Shown here one piece after another: positions 1-8,430 of a DNA stretch of 64,000 nt. Below the pieces are notes generated by a model. The model was not told where the DNA came from. It did not search any database and saw only the letters and a list, made by a program, of their open reading frames with translations. How positions within the stretch are numbered: position 1 is the first letter of the stretch; each line of letters opens with the position of its first letter. Source of the DNA: Paractinoplanes ovalisporus (lineage in GTDB: Bacteria > Actinomycetota > Actinomycetes > Mycobacteriales > Micromonosporaceae). The translations under genes were made by a program, and so were the position numbers. Location: contig NZ_JAENHP010000012.1 of assembly GCF_016834655.1 (NCBI RefSeq), forward strand, positions 186,001 to 250,000, written 5' to 3'.

Positions 1-523
1 CGACGATGTCGGCGAACGGCGTCTGCCGGCGCATCAGGTAGTTCTCGTGGGACCCGTACGAGGCACCCTTGTTGTCGGTGTTGTTTTTGTAGAGCTGGAT
101 GCGGTGGGTGCCGGGGATGGTCGCCGCGCGCCGGGACGCCTCCGCCATCACCCGTTCGCCGGCCTTGTCCCACTTGACGACGGCGAGCGGGTTGGTGACC
201 TCGGGGGTGCTGTATTCGGGGTGGGCGTGGTCGACGTAGAGACGGGCGCCGTTGGTCAGTATCACGTTGGCCAGGCCGAGGTCTTCGTCGGCGAGGGCGT
301 CGGCGGGGTCGTAGGCGGCCCCGGAGTAGGTGAAGCCACGCGCGTCGCGCAGCGGTGATTCCTCTTCGTAGTCCCATCGGGCACGGCCGCCGCGGTTGAG
401 CTCGGGCCGGGCGCCGTACGCGTTGACCACCTGCGATGAGGTGACCATGGGGTTGGCGCCGGGCTGCCCGGGGACGCTGATGCCGTACTCGACCTCGGTG
501 CCCATAATCCGTCGAACGCTCAT
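1..523 (-). CDS. dop: Pup deamidase/depupylase Dop (3' part beyond left edge)
   Basis: Dop deamidates the C-terminal Gln of Pup to Glu and removes Pup from substrates; it acts in the cytoplasm in the Pup-proteasome pathway. The first 174 residues are visible. They open with the glutamine-synthetase-like metal/nucleotide motif GTEVEYGIS (about residues 8-16) and contain the NGARLYVDHAHPEYSTPE segment, whose Asp (residue 98 from this start) matches the catalytic Asp of the Dop/PafA family. The stretch around WDYEEESPLRDARG lies where Dop, but not PafA, carries its extra loop, which favours Dop. The ATG at 523 is chosen; a second in-frame ATG at 505 would begin directly at MGTEVEYG and is a real alternative. 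The gene is truncated by the window edge. It is separated from mpa by an acyltransferase gene. Confidence 0.93.
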   Translation of the reverse strand, partial: MSVRRIMGTEVEYGISVPGQPGANPMVTSSQVVNAYGARPELNRGGRARWDYEEESPLRDARGFTYSGAAYDPADALADEDLGLANVILTNGARLYVDHAHPEYSTPEVTNPLAVVKWDKAGERVMAEASRRAATIPGTHRIQLYKNNTDNKGASYGSHENYLMRRQTPFADIV

Positions 524-570
524 GCGACCACCCCGCCCGCCACGTTGCCCCTGCTGCTCATGTATTGAGC

Positions 571-1818
571 CTAGACGCTCTCGCGGGTGTTCTCGTCCCG
601 CCGGGTGCGCGTCGCGGCACGCTGGGTTGCCGGATTCGGCCGGGGTGCGCGATAAGTATCGATCTTGTGCATCAGCCGCCGGCCCAACTCCTGCCCGGGC
701 TGTTCCACAATGCGGTATGTCAGGGCGGCCAGTCCGAGGACCGCGATGAGGTACGCCAGCCCGGTAAGCAGGGCGATCGGCGCGGGTCGCGTCCCGCCAT
801 CCGGGATGATTCGCGGCAGAAGGAACAGCACGACGACGTGCAGAAGATACAGCGAGTAGCTGATTCGGCCGAGCCCGGTGAGGGCGCGCGGCATCGGCCG
901 ATGCCTCAATACGTACGCGATAAGGAAAATCGTCGCAACCGCGCACGTGTTGGCGAGCCAGTTGCGCTGTGTCCACTGCGCACCGACGAGGCTCACCGCG
1001 ACCACGGTGAGGGCGGTCAGGCTCGCCACGCGGCCGCTCTGCCCGTGTTGCCACCGGTAGATGACGGTGCCGGCGAACATGACGGCGAGCAGCAGCAGGG
1101 CCTGGGAGGATGATTTGACGGTGCCGGCGGCGGTCGGGTGGCCGTTGAGGGCGGGCACGAGCACGAAGCCGATGCCGAGGGCGCCGGCGGGCTTGTCCCG
1201 GCCCAGGAGGACCAGGGTCAAGATCAAGAGCATTCCCAGCGCCAGTACGGCGGCCAGGACGCGACGGCCGCCCGGGGTGTTCCCGAGCAGCGCGTCGGGC
1301 AGCGACAGCCACGCCGTCAGGGCGAGCGCGACCGCGAACCAGGCGCTGTGCCGGTGCCACCGCCACGCGAACAGTCCCGCCGCGACCAGGTAGAACACCA
1401 TCTCGTAGGTGAGCGTCCAGAAGACCCGCACCACACCGCGGACGCCGACCAGGTCGGGCATCATCGTGACGTGGGCGAGCAGCCCGGCCCCGGTCTCGGC
1501 GCGCAGCGAGGCCGGCCAGTGCAGCAGGCCGGCCGCCGCGAGCAGCGCGAACAGCGCGATCGTCACCAGGTAGGCCGGGTAGACGCGGAACAGCCTTCCC
1601 ACCCAGAACCGGCGCAGGTCGCCGTGGCGTTCCAGCGACATCGGGATGACGTACCCGCTGACCAGGAAGAACAGCAGCACGGCGGTCTTGCCCAGGTCGA
1701 TGTGGCGCATGACCGCGAGGTGCGCTTCGTTACCGATGACCTGCGGGCTGAGGTGAAAGAGCACGACCGTCAGCGCGGCCAGCCCGCGCAGGGCGTCCAG
1801 CCAATCGAGGCGCTTCAT
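571..1818 (-). CDS. Acyltransferase 3 family membrane protein
   Basis: This 415-residue integral membrane protein belongs to the acyltransferase-3 (OafA/YrhL) family, which moves acyl groups such as acetyl from the cytoplasmic side onto exported sugars, lipids or antibiotics. The N-terminus reads MKRLDWLDALRGLAALTVVLFH and holds the Arg and His typical of the first membrane helix. About ten hydrophobic helices follow and the tail (from about residue 385) is Arg-rich and cytoplasmic. The substrate cannot be told. It lies between mpa and dop with 56 nt to mpa and 47 nt to dop, and a strong hairpin sits between it and mpa. It is therefore probably transcribed independently of mpa. An acyltransferase here is not part of the usual proteasome locus and may be an insertion. 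Confidence 0.85.
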   Translation of the reverse strand: MKRLDWLDALRGLAALTVVLFHLSPQVIGNEAHLAVMRHIDLGKTAVLLFFLVSGYVIPMSLERHGDLRRFWVGRLFRVYPAYLVTIALFALLAAAGLLHWPASLRAETGAGLLAHVTMMPDLVGVRGVVRVFWTLTYEMVFYLVAAGLFAWRWHRHSAWFAVALALTAWLSLPDALLGNTPGGRRVLAAVLALGMLLILTLVLLGRDKPAGALGIGFVLVPALNGHPTAAGTVKSSSQALLLLAVMFAGTVIYRWQHGQSGRVASLTALTVVAVSLVGAQWTQRNWLANTCAVATIFLIAYVLRHRPMPRALTGLGRISYSLYLLHVVVLFLLPRIIPDGGTRPAPIALLTGLAYLIAVLGLAALTYRIVEQPGQELGRRLMHKIDTYRAPRPNPATQRAATRTRRDENTRESV

Positions 1819-1832
1819 GAGTGGTGCAACGA

Positions 1833-1866
1833 AAAGCGCGGGCCGGGGAAACCCGGCCCGCGCTTT
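1833..1866 (-). terminator. Hairpin terminator after mpa
   Basis: Perfect 15-bp inverted repeat (AAAGCGCGGGCCGGG / CCCGGCCCGCGCTTT) around a GAAA loop on the + strand, just beyond the mpa stop. On the minus strand the stem is followed by TTTTCG, so it is a plausible intrinsic terminator for mpa. It insulates the downstream acyltransferase gene. Confidence 0.75.
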
Positions 1867-1874
1867 CGCAGAAC

Positions 1875-3656
1875 TTACAGGTACTGACCGGTGTTGCTGG
1901 CCGTCTCGATCGAGCGGCCAGCCTCGGCGCCCTTGCCGCCGGAGACGAGCGTGCGGATGTAGACGATCCGCTCGCCCTTCTTGCCGGAGATGCGGGCCCA
2001 GTCGTCGGGGTTGGTCGTGTTGGGCAGGTCTTCGTTCTCGCGGAACTCGTCGACGCAGCTGTCGAGCAGGTGCTGCAGGCGCAGCCCCTTCTTGCCGGAG
2101 GTGAGGAACTCCTTGATGGCCATCTTCTTGCCGCGGTCCACGATGTTCTGGATCATGGCGCCGGAGTTGAAGTCCTTGAAGTAGAGGACTTCCTTGTCAC
2201 CGTTGGCGTAGGTGACCTCGAGGAAGCGGTTCTCCTCGCTCTCCGTGTACATCCGCATGACCACGGCGTCGATCATGGCGGCCACCGTGACGGCGGCGTC
2301 GTTGCCGTGCTCGGCCAGGTCGTCCGCGCTGAGCGGCAGGCCCTGGAGGATGTATTTGCCGAAGATGTCCTTGGCGGCCTCGGCGTCGGGACGCTCGATC
2401 TTGATCTTCACGTCGAGCCGGCCGGGGCGCAGGATGGCCGGGTCGATCATGTCCTCACGGTTCGAGGCGCCGATCACGATCACGTTTTCCAGGCCCTCGA
2501 CGCCGTCGATCTCGCTGAGGAGCTGGGGAACGATCGTGTTCTCGACGTCGCTGGAGACACCCGAGCCACGGGTCCGGAAGATCGAGTCCATCTCGTCGAA
2601 GAACACGATCACCGGGGTGCCCTCGCCGGCCTTCTCGCGAGCCCGCTGGAAGACCAGGCGGATGTGCCGCTCGGTCTCACCCACGTACTTGTTGAGCAGC
2701 TCCGGGCCCTTGATGTTGAGGAAGTAGCTGGTGTGCTTCTCCTCGCCACGGCGCTCGGCGATCTTCTTCGCCAGCGAGTTGGCGACCGCCTTGGCGATCA
2801 GGGTCTTGCCACAGCCGGGCGGGCCGTAGAGCAGGATGCCCTTCGGCGGGCGCAGCTGGTGCTCCCGGAACAGGTCGGCGTGCAGGAACGGCAGCTCCAC
2901 GGCGTCGCGGATCTGCTCGATCTGCGAGTGCAGACCGCCGATGTCGGTGTAGTCGACGTCGGGGACCTCCTCGAGGACGAGCTCTTCGACCTCGCTCTTG
3001 GGGATCCGCTCGTAGGCGTACGCCGATCGGGGCTCGATCATCAGCGAGTCGCCGGCACGCAGCTTCTCGATGTCGAGCGAGTCCGCGAGGGAGACGATGC
3101 GCTCCTCGTCGGCGTGCGACACCACCAGGGCGCGGTCGCCACGCTTGCCGTCGGGGCCCGCGAGGACCTCCTTGAGCGTGACCACCTCACCGGTGCGCTC
3201 GAACCCGAACGCGTCGACCACGTTCAGGGCGTCGTTGAGCAGCACCTCCTGCCCGCGTTGCAGCTCCTCCACCTCGAGGGACGGAGAGACCGCCACGCGG
3301 AGCTTGCGGCCGCCGGTGAACACATCCACCGTGCCGTCCTCGTGGGCCTGCAGGAAAACGCCGTAGCCGCTGGGCGGCTGGGCGAGCCGGTCAATCTCTT
3401 CCTTGAGAGTGACGATCTGGGCCCGGGCTTCCTTCAGGGTCGCCACGAGCCGGTCGTTGTTCTCGGTCAGTCGGGCCAGCTGCGCCTGCGTTGCCGCGAG
3501 CCGTTCCTCGAGCTGCCGGACGTGTCGTGGGCTTTCGGTCAACTTCCGCCGAACAAGGGCGAGTTCCTCTTGCAGGAACGCAACCTGGCTGGAGAGATCG
3601 TTGGCCTCTTTCTCCCAACGTGCGGCGCGTGAATCCGCCTCGTCGCTACGTGCCAC
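1875..3656 (-). CDS. mpa: Proteasome-associated AAA ATPase Mpa/ARC
   Basis: Mpa (ARC) is the hexameric ATPase that recognises Pup on tagged proteins, unfolds them and feeds them to the 20S proteasome. The 593 residues show the full family plan: an N-terminal coiled coil (about 10-80) that binds Pup, tandem OB domains (about 85-230), and an AAA module with Walker A GPPGCGKT (278-285) and Walker B VIVFFDEMDS (about 345-354). The chain ends in GQYL, the penultimate-Tyr tail that docks on the proteasome alpha ring. The GTG start at 3656 is preceded by GGGGAGG at good spacing. The ferredoxin gene is divergent. Length and motifs are complete, so it should be functional. Confidence 0.97.
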   Translation of the reverse strand: MARSDEADSRAARWEKEANDLSSQVAFLQEELALVRRKLTESPRHVRQLEERLAATQAQLARLTENNDRLVATLKEARAQIVTLKEEIDRLAQPPSGYGVFLQAHEDGTVDVFTGGRKLRVAVSPSLEVEELQRGQEVLLNDALNVVDAFGFERTGEVVTLKEVLAGPDGKRGDRALVVSHADEERIVSLADSLDIEKLRAGDSLMIEPRSAYAYERIPKSEVEELVLEEVPDVDYTDIGGLHSQIEQIRDAVELPFLHADLFREHQLRPPKGILLYGPPGCGKTLIAKAVANSLAKKIAERRGEEKHTSYFLNIKGPELLNKYVGETERHIRLVFQRAREKAGEGTPVIVFFDEMDSIFRTRGSGVSSDVENTIVPQLLSEIDGVEGLENVIVIGASNREDMIDPAILRPGRLDVKIKIERPDAEAAKDIFGKYILQGLPLSADDLAEHGNDAAVTVAAMIDAVVMRMYTESEENRFLEVTYANGDKEVLYFKDFNSGAMIQNIVDRGKKMAIKEFLTSGKKGLRLQHLLDSCVDEFRENEDLPNTTNPDDWARISGKKGERIVYIRTLVSGGKGAEAGRSIETASNTGQYL

Positions 3657-3831
3657 GTCCCACCTCCCCGGGGGCTCGAACGTCTTGGGATAACACTAGC
3701 CGCTGCGGGCCGGATTTCGACCCATGCAACACCCTCGTCACCGAGTCTTGATCCATTCGGCCGGTGCCCGCAAGGTCTTTGTCGGCCGCGTCCGGTACCG
3801 TCGGCCGGGTTCTTTCCGCAGGAGGTTCGAG

Positions 3832-4125
3832 TTGTCCGCGCAGGCCCCCGAAGACGATCTGCAGGTCTGGGTCGATCAAGACCTTTGCACCGGCGACGGC
3901 CTCTGTGTGCAATACGCGCCCGAGGTGTTCGAGTTCGACATCGACGGGCTCGCCTACGTCAAGGATCCGGGCGGTGAGCTGCTGCAATCCCCCGGAGCGC
4001 GCACGGCGGTGCCGGGCCGGTTGGTCCTCGAGGTGATCGACTCGGCCAAGGAGTGCCCGGGCGACTGCATCCACGTCGTGCGCGGCTCCGACGGCGTCGA
4101 GGTGGCCGGGCCCGAGGCGGCCTGA
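3832..4125 (+). CDS. Ferredoxin, 3Fe-4S type
   Basis: A small acidic electron carrier of 97 residues. The cluster ligands read DLCTGDGLC (C-x5-C) and, near the C-terminus, AKECPGDC. The C-x5-C plus a distal CP is the pattern of actinobacterial 3Fe-4S ferredoxins that serve cytochromes P450 and similar oxidoreductases; one ligand position of a full 4Fe-4S set is missing. The TTG start at 3832 is chosen because AGGAGG (3820-3825) lies 6 nt upstream; an open frame to 3724 exists but has no such signal and is not ferredoxin-like. It is divergent from mpa. No P450 is present in the window, so its redox partner is unknown. Confidence 0.85.
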   Translation: MSAQAPEDDLQVWVDQDLCTGDGLCVQYAPEVFEFDIDGLAYVKDPGGELLQSPGARTAVPGRLVLEVIDSAKECPGDCIHVVRGSDGVEVAGPEAA

Positions 4126-4257
4126 CAACCCTTGCGCCGTACGGGAAATCGCCTCTCCGCGGCCCCGGACGCGCCCCGGAAAAACGTCTGACGCGCGTCC
4201 AAAAACCCCGGAAAAAGTCACAAGCACGTAACCAATGTTTACAACGCGTGACGACCT

Positions 4258-4857
4258 CTAGAGTGTCGGACGGCCCACGAGGGAGGCCACGACACGCGAG
4301 AACTCCTCCAGGCGGGCGATTTGTCCGGGTCCGCCGTCGTCGAGGGTCTTGCCGAAGCGCAGCGCGTCGTGCCGGATGGTGGCGCGTGATTCACCTTCAT
4401 CCATGCCGGGCGGCGGCACGGCGTCGTCGACCGAGCTCAGAAGCAGGTAGACGTCGATGCTGTCGACCCGGGCCTGACCGTTGGACGTGCGGGTCAGCCG
4501 GCGCCGGCACCCCACCTCGGTGACCGTGGAGAGCGGCACCACCCGCAGCGACGAGGTCATCGAACCGACCGGGCCGTCGCCGGGCGCCACATCCTCACCG
4601 TGCCACAGCACCAGGCGGCTGCCGTCACAGATGACGACCTCCTGCCAGACGCCGTTGACCTCGTTGACGAAGCGCTCCAGGGTGAAGCTGAGCACCGAGG
4701 CGCCGCGCAGCACGCCGAACAGCGCGTCGAGCGCCACCTCGGGGTCGCGCAGGTAGGCGCGGGCGGCCGAGTCGAGATCCTGATAGGGCGACCAGTCCGG
4801 GAACACCGCCGGCATCTCGCTGCTGCCGCCGAACGGCGGAGAACTCATCGCGCCCAC
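4258..4857 (-). CDS. Conserved actinobacterial protein, DUF5998-like
   Basis: A 199-residue soluble protein with no signal peptide or membrane segment. The body (FTLERFVNEVNGVWQEVVICDGSRL, with VPLSTVTEVGCRR later) looks like an alternating beta/PH-like fold. I associate it with the actinobacterial DUF5998 family found beside trmI, but that assignment is from memory. The GTG at 4857 is preferred because GGAGG lies about 6 nt upstream; an ATG at 4848 is the alternative. It runs in the same direction as trmI, 85 nt downstream of it, so the two may be co-transcribed. No function can be given. Confidence 0.7.
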   Translation of the reverse strand: MGAMSSPPFGGSSEMPAVFPDWSPYQDLDSAARAYLRDPEVALDALFGVLRGASVLSFTLERFVNEVNGVWQEVVICDGSRLVLWHGEDVAPGDGPVGSMTSSLRVVPLSTVTEVGCRRRLTRTSNGQARVDSIDVYLLLSSVDDAVPPPGMDEGESRATIRHDALRFGKTLDDGGPGQIARLEEFSRVVASLVGRPTL

Positions 4858-4942
4858 CCGATCCCTCCCCGAGCCGTGCCACTGCCGAAATGGAAGCTAC
4901 CCGACCGCCGCGCGCCGCGTCACATCCCCTCGCCAGGAGGCA

Positions 4943-5902
4943 TCATTCGATCGGTGAGCGGTCGCCGGTGTCCTCTTCCGGGGTCTCCTCGGCGGCCAAG
5001 GCGGCCTGTGCGGCCCGTTTGAGCGCGTACGCCTCGGCGCCCTTGCTGGGCTTGCGCCGGCGCGGCGGCGCGGTGACGCCGGGCGCGAGCTTGCGGGCCG
5101 ACACCAGGAACGCCGTATGCGCGATCATGCGGTGGTCGGGGCGTACGGCCAGGCCCTCGGCGTGCCAGTCGCGCACCAGCGACTCCCAGGCCCGGGGCTC
5201 GGTCCAGCCACCGCGCTCCCGCAGGGCCTCGACGAGCTCGGAGAGCTGCGGGGTGGTCGCCACGTAGCCGATGAACACCCCGCCCGGCACGAGCGCCTTC
5301 TCGACCATGTCGAGGGCCTCCCACGGGGTCAGCATGTCGAGGACGATCCGGTCGAAACCGGTCTCGGGGTTGCTCGCCACGTCACCCGGGTGCAGGTGCC
5401 AGGCCGGGTGCGGGCCGCCGAAGAACGACTCGACATTTTTGCGCGCGATCGCGGCGAAGTCGTCCCGCAACTCGTACGAGTGAAGCTCTCCGCTCGTGCC
5501 CACCGCCCGCAGCAGCGAGCAGGTGAGCGCGCCCGAGCCGACCCCGGCTTCGAGGACCTTGGCGCCCGGGAAGATGTCACCCATGGCGACGATCTGCGCG
5601 GCGTCCTTCGGATAGATCACCTGGGCGCCGCGCGGCATCGAAAGCACGAAGTCGCTGAGCAGCGGCCGCAGCGCCAGATAGGCGGTGCTGCCGGTGGAGG
5701 TGACGACGCTGCCGTCGGGCAGGCCGATCAGGGCGTCGTGCTCGATCGCGCCGCGGTGGGTGTGGAACGACTTGCCCGGTTCGAGCACGATCGTGTGCAT
5801 CCGCCCCTTGGGGTCGGTGAGCTGGACGCGATCACCCGCCCGGAACGGCCCGCGGTGCGCGGGCTGCGATTCGTCGACGACGGGGGCAGGCGAAATGGTC
5901 AC
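4943..5902 (-). CDS. trmI: tRNA (adenine-58-N1)-methyltransferase TrmI
   Basis: SAM-dependent tRNA methyltransferase that forms m1A58 in the T-loop. It has an N-terminal beta domain (about residues 20-85, with GPFRAGDRVQLTDPKGR) and a Rossmann domain with the SAM-binding loop EAGVGSGALTCSLL. IVLDMLTPWEAL follows, as in mycobacterial TrmI. It is 319 residues, slightly longer than the mycobacterial protein because of a basic, low-complexity tail. The GTG start overlaps the stop of the upstream protease gene by one base (TAGTG), which implies translational coupling. Confidence 0.95.
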   Translation of the reverse strand: MTISPAPVVDESQPAHRGPFRAGDRVQLTDPKGRMHTIVLEPGKSFHTHRGAIEHDALIGLPDGSVVTSTGSTAYLALRPLLSDFVLSMPRGAQVIYPKDAAQIVAMGDIFPGAKVLEAGVGSGALTCSLLRAVGTSGELHSYELRDDFAAIARKNVESFFGGPHPAWHLHPGDVASNPETGFDRIVLDMLTPWEALDMVEKALVPGGVFIGYVATTPQLSELVEALRERGGWTEPRAWESLVRDWHAEGLAVRPDHRMIAHTAFLVSARKLAPGVTAPPRRRKPSKGAEAYALKRAAQAALAAEETPEEDTGDRSPIE

Positions 5903-7137
5903 TACTTCTCTTTCTGCTTCGCTTCTGGTCGGGCGCCGGGCCGGCGCGGTTCGAGCACCCGCGCGACGTCACCGACGCGCAGCACTCCCACCACATCCTC
6001 GCCCGAGGTGACCACGTACTGTGCGGCCGGGTGGGCCTGCAGCGCGCGCACCACCTGCTCGCCGCTGAGCCCGAGGGGCAGGGCGGGCACCGCGTCACGC
6101 GAGCGCGACACGCTGTCGACGGCCACCCACGGACGCCGGTCGACCGGAACGCGCTCGGCGGCGACCGGGTCGACCAGTGCGGTGAGATTACCGGCCGAGT
6201 CCGACACGGCGAGCACCACGCCCGGGCGCGGGTCTTCCGAGCGGCGGCGCTGGGCCTCCCCCAGCGGGGTGCCGGCCGGCACGGTGAGCAGCGGGCGGGC
6301 CAGCTGGTTGAGGTCGACCAGCGGGAAGCGGCGGGTCATCCGGGCCAGCCGGATCGACTGTCCCGCGCCCTGCCACAGCGTGAACACGACGAGCAGGATG
6401 AACAGCAGGCCGAGCAGGGTGAGGGTGCCCAGGCGGTAGAACCAGAACGCGGTCATGCCGGTGCCGAACGCGATCAGCCGGCCCGCCCAGCCGGCCAGTT
6501 CGGTGGCGCGGTTGCGGTCCTTGAAGATCGCCCACAGCCCCGCGCGCAGGGCCCGGCCGCCGTCGAGCGGCAGCCCCGGCAACACGTTGAAGATCGCCAC
6601 GAGGATGTTGCTGGCGGCCAGCTGGAACGCGATCTGACCGGCCATCGTGCGGTCGGGGAGCGCGATGAAGGCGGCCGTGGCCAGACCGCCCAGCACCAGG
6701 CTGACCAGCGGACCGGCCAGGCTGACGAGCGCGTCGACCCGTGGGGTGGGCGCGTCACGGTCCATCTCGGTCCAGCCGCCGAGCAGTTCCAGGGTGATGC
6801 CGTGTACACCGATCTTGAAACGGCGCGCGGTCAGGGCGTGGCCCAGCTCGTGCAGCAGCACCGAGCCGAGCAGGCAGACCACAAAACCGAAGCCCACGAC
6901 GTACGCGAGGAGGCCCGGCAGGTCGAGCTGACCACGCACGTAGTTGCCGTAGACGACCGTGACCAGCGCGGCCAGCACCACCATGGACCCGTTGACGAAG
7001 ATCGGAATGCCCAGCACACGCCCGACCGGCCGCGCGGCACGCCTCGTCCGCGGCCGCTGCCGTGCCCCGTTGCTGCTCGTCGTGCCGTCATCCACGGCGT
7101 CGATGCTACGGAAGCGACCTGAGAGCGGTTTTGTCAT
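5902..7137 (-). CDS. Site-2 protease (M50) with CBS domains, Rip3-like
   Basis: A 411-residue integral membrane zinc protease of the S2P/SpoIVFB type. Catalytic motif HELGH (residues 96-100) lies in a membrane helix. The second metal motif, LPGLPLDGGRAL, supplies the third ligand Asp. About six membrane segments occupy residues 45-255, followed by two CBS-like repeats (about 270-395) that typically sense nucleotides. The architecture matches mycobacterial Rip3, one of the proteases that cut anti-sigma factors or other membrane proteins, but its substrate here is unknown. It is the first gene of a unit with trmI and is divergent from the RecB-type nuclease gene, only 23 bp away. Confidence 0.9.
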   Translation of the reverse strand: MTKPLSGRFRSIDAVDDGTTSSNGARQRPRTRRAARPVGRVLGIPIFVNGSMVVLAALVTVVYGNYVRGQLDLPGLLAYVVGFGFVVCLLGSVLLHELGHALTARRFKIGVHGITLELLGGWTEMDRDAPTPRVDALVSLAGPLVSLVLGGLATAAFIALPDRTMAGQIAFQLAASNILVAIFNVLPGLPLDGGRALRAGLWAIFKDRNRATELAGWAGRLIAFGTGMTAFWFYRLGTLTLLGLLFILLVVFTLWQGAGQSIRLARMTRRFPLVDLNQLARPLLTVPAGTPLGEAQRRRSEDPRPGVVLAVSDSAGNLTALVDPVAAERVPVDRRPWVAVDSVSRSRDAVPALPLGLSGEQVVRALQAHPAAQYVVTSGEDVVGVLRVGDVARVLEPRRPGARPEAKQKEK

Positions 7138-7160
7138 ACCTCTGCCCTAGCCTTCTTCCC

Positions 7161-8372
7161 ATGACGGCCTCCCCCGCTGAAGTCCAGGCGCCCCACTCCG
7201 GGCCCTCCCTGTCACCGTCGCGGGCGGCCGACTTCAAAACGTGCCCGTTGCTGTTCCGCTTCCGCACCATCGACCGTCTTCCCGAGCAGCCGACGGCCGA
7301 CCAGGTGCGGGGGACTCTGGTGCACGCCGTGCTGGAGTCGTTGTTCGACCTGCCCGCCGCCGAGCGGACGCCCGAGGCTGCGGCCGCTCTGGTCGCCCCT
7401 TCGTGGCAGCGGTTGCTGGCCGAGGAGCCGGCCCTGGCCGAGATCTTCGCGGCCGCCACCGCCCCTTCCGCAGCGGCGCAGTCGAGCCTTCTAGATCTCT
7501 CGCCGATCGTTCTGCAACCCGCCGCTCCCGCCGCGGCCGTCGACCCCGCCGCGTCCGTTGACCCCGCTGGGTCTGTTGACCCCATCGCGTTTGCCGCGTC
7601 CGCCGCTCCCGCCACGTCAGTTGACCCCGCTGCGTCTGCCGCGTCTGTTGACCCCGCTGCGTCTGCCGCGTCTGTTGACCCCGCTGCGCCTGTTGATCCC
7701 ATCGTGTCCGCCGCTCCCGCCGCGTCCGTTGATCCCGCCGTGGCGGCGGCCGAGGCTGACGCGACGGGCGGCCTGGCCCACTCCTCCGCCGACGAGCAGA
7801 CGCGGCTGGCCGCCTTCCTGGCGAGCGCCCAGGCGCTGCTGCCCGGCTATTTCGCGGTCGAAGACCCGCGCCGCCTCGAGCCCGCCGAGCGCGAGACCCT
7901 GATCTCCACCCTGGTCGACGACGAGTTGCTGATCCGGGGCTACATCGACCGTCTCGACGTCGCCCCGAGCGGCGACATGCGCGTGGTCGACTACAAGACC
8001 GGCGGCGCCCCGCGCGAGGCGTTCGAGGGCCGGGCGCTGTTCCAGCTGAAGTTCTACGCCCTGGTGCTGTGGCGCACCCGCGGGGTGGTCCCCCGGGTGC
8101 TGCGCCTGCTCTACCTGAAAGACGCCGAGGTCTGCGACTACAGCCCCGACGCCGAAGAGCTGGAACGCTTCGAGCGCACGCTGGTCGCCCTGTCCGAGGC
8201 CATCGAGCGGGCCAAGCGCGACCAGAACTTCATGCCCAAGCCGAGCCGCCTCTGCGGGTGGTGCAGCCATCAGGCCCTGTGCCCGGCCAAGGGTGGCACC
8301 CCGCCGCCCTATCCCACCGCCGCCGACGTGCCTCTCCAGGTCGGCCCCGCCGACGACGACCGCTTGGCCTAG
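7161..8372 (+). CDS. RecB-family (PD-(D/E)XK) exonuclease with repeat insertion
   Basis: A 403-residue Cas4/AddB-like nuclease. Cys28 (FKTC) and the C-terminal CGWCSHQALCPAK supply the four Cys that hold a 4Fe-4S cluster in this family. RGTLVHAVLE and VVDYKTGG are the conserved His and D-x-K parts of the nuclease centre. Between them, roughly residues 118-195, lies an Ala/Pro-rich insert built of VDPAAS-like units that is not part of the fold. The ATG at 7161 is chosen. A TAGCCT box (7148-7153) sits 7 nt upstream and no Shine-Dalgarno is seen, so the transcript is probably leaderless. The same gene follows trmI in mycobacteria (Rv2119), so the locus is ancestral. DNA repair is the likely role. 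Confidence 0.9.
   Translation: MTASPAEVQAPHSGPSLSPSRAADFKTCPLLFRFRTIDRLPEQPTADQVRGTLVHAVLESLFDLPAAERTPEAAAALVAPSWQRLLAEEPALAEIFAAATAPSAAAQSSLLDLSPIVLQPAAPAAAVDPAASVDPAGSVDPIAFAASAAPATSVDPAASAASVDPAASAASVDPAAPVDPIVSAAPAASVDPAVAAAEADATGGLAHSSADEQTRLAAFLASAQALLPGYFAVEDPRRLEPAERETLISTLVDDELLIRGYIDRLDVAPSGDMRVVDYKTGGAPREAFEGRALFQLKFYALVLWRTRGVVPRVLRLLYLKDAEVCDYSPDAEELERFERTLVALSEAIERAKRDQNFMPKPSRLCGWCSHQALCPAKGGTPPPYPTAADVPLQVGPADDDRLA
7531..7745 (+). repeat. In-frame VDPAAS-coding tandem repeat
   Basis: Degenerate tandem DNA repeat inside the RecB-type nuclease gene. The core GTTGACCCCGCTGCGTCTGC recurs with intervals that keep the frame (mostly multiples of 9, for example 33 bp for the AASAASVDP units). 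It encodes a flexible VDPAAS/VDPIxS linker between the N-terminal helical part and the catalytic core. Confidence 0.8.
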
Positions 8373-8430
8373 CCACCCGCCCGGCACGGGGTTCCGCCGG
8401 CTCGTGTCGTGGCGGGCCCGCCCAGGTTGT

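Noticed and set aside
1821..3632. 603-codon open frame antisense to mpa
   Set aside because: It mirrors a gene with complete AAA motifs; its translation is a low-complexity GVD/LEE-rich string with no family, an effect of high GC3 on the opposite strand.
4241..4253. ACAACGCGTGACG also found at 26534-26546
   Set aside because: Several chance 13-mer matches are expected in 64 kb, and the two contexts share nothing else.
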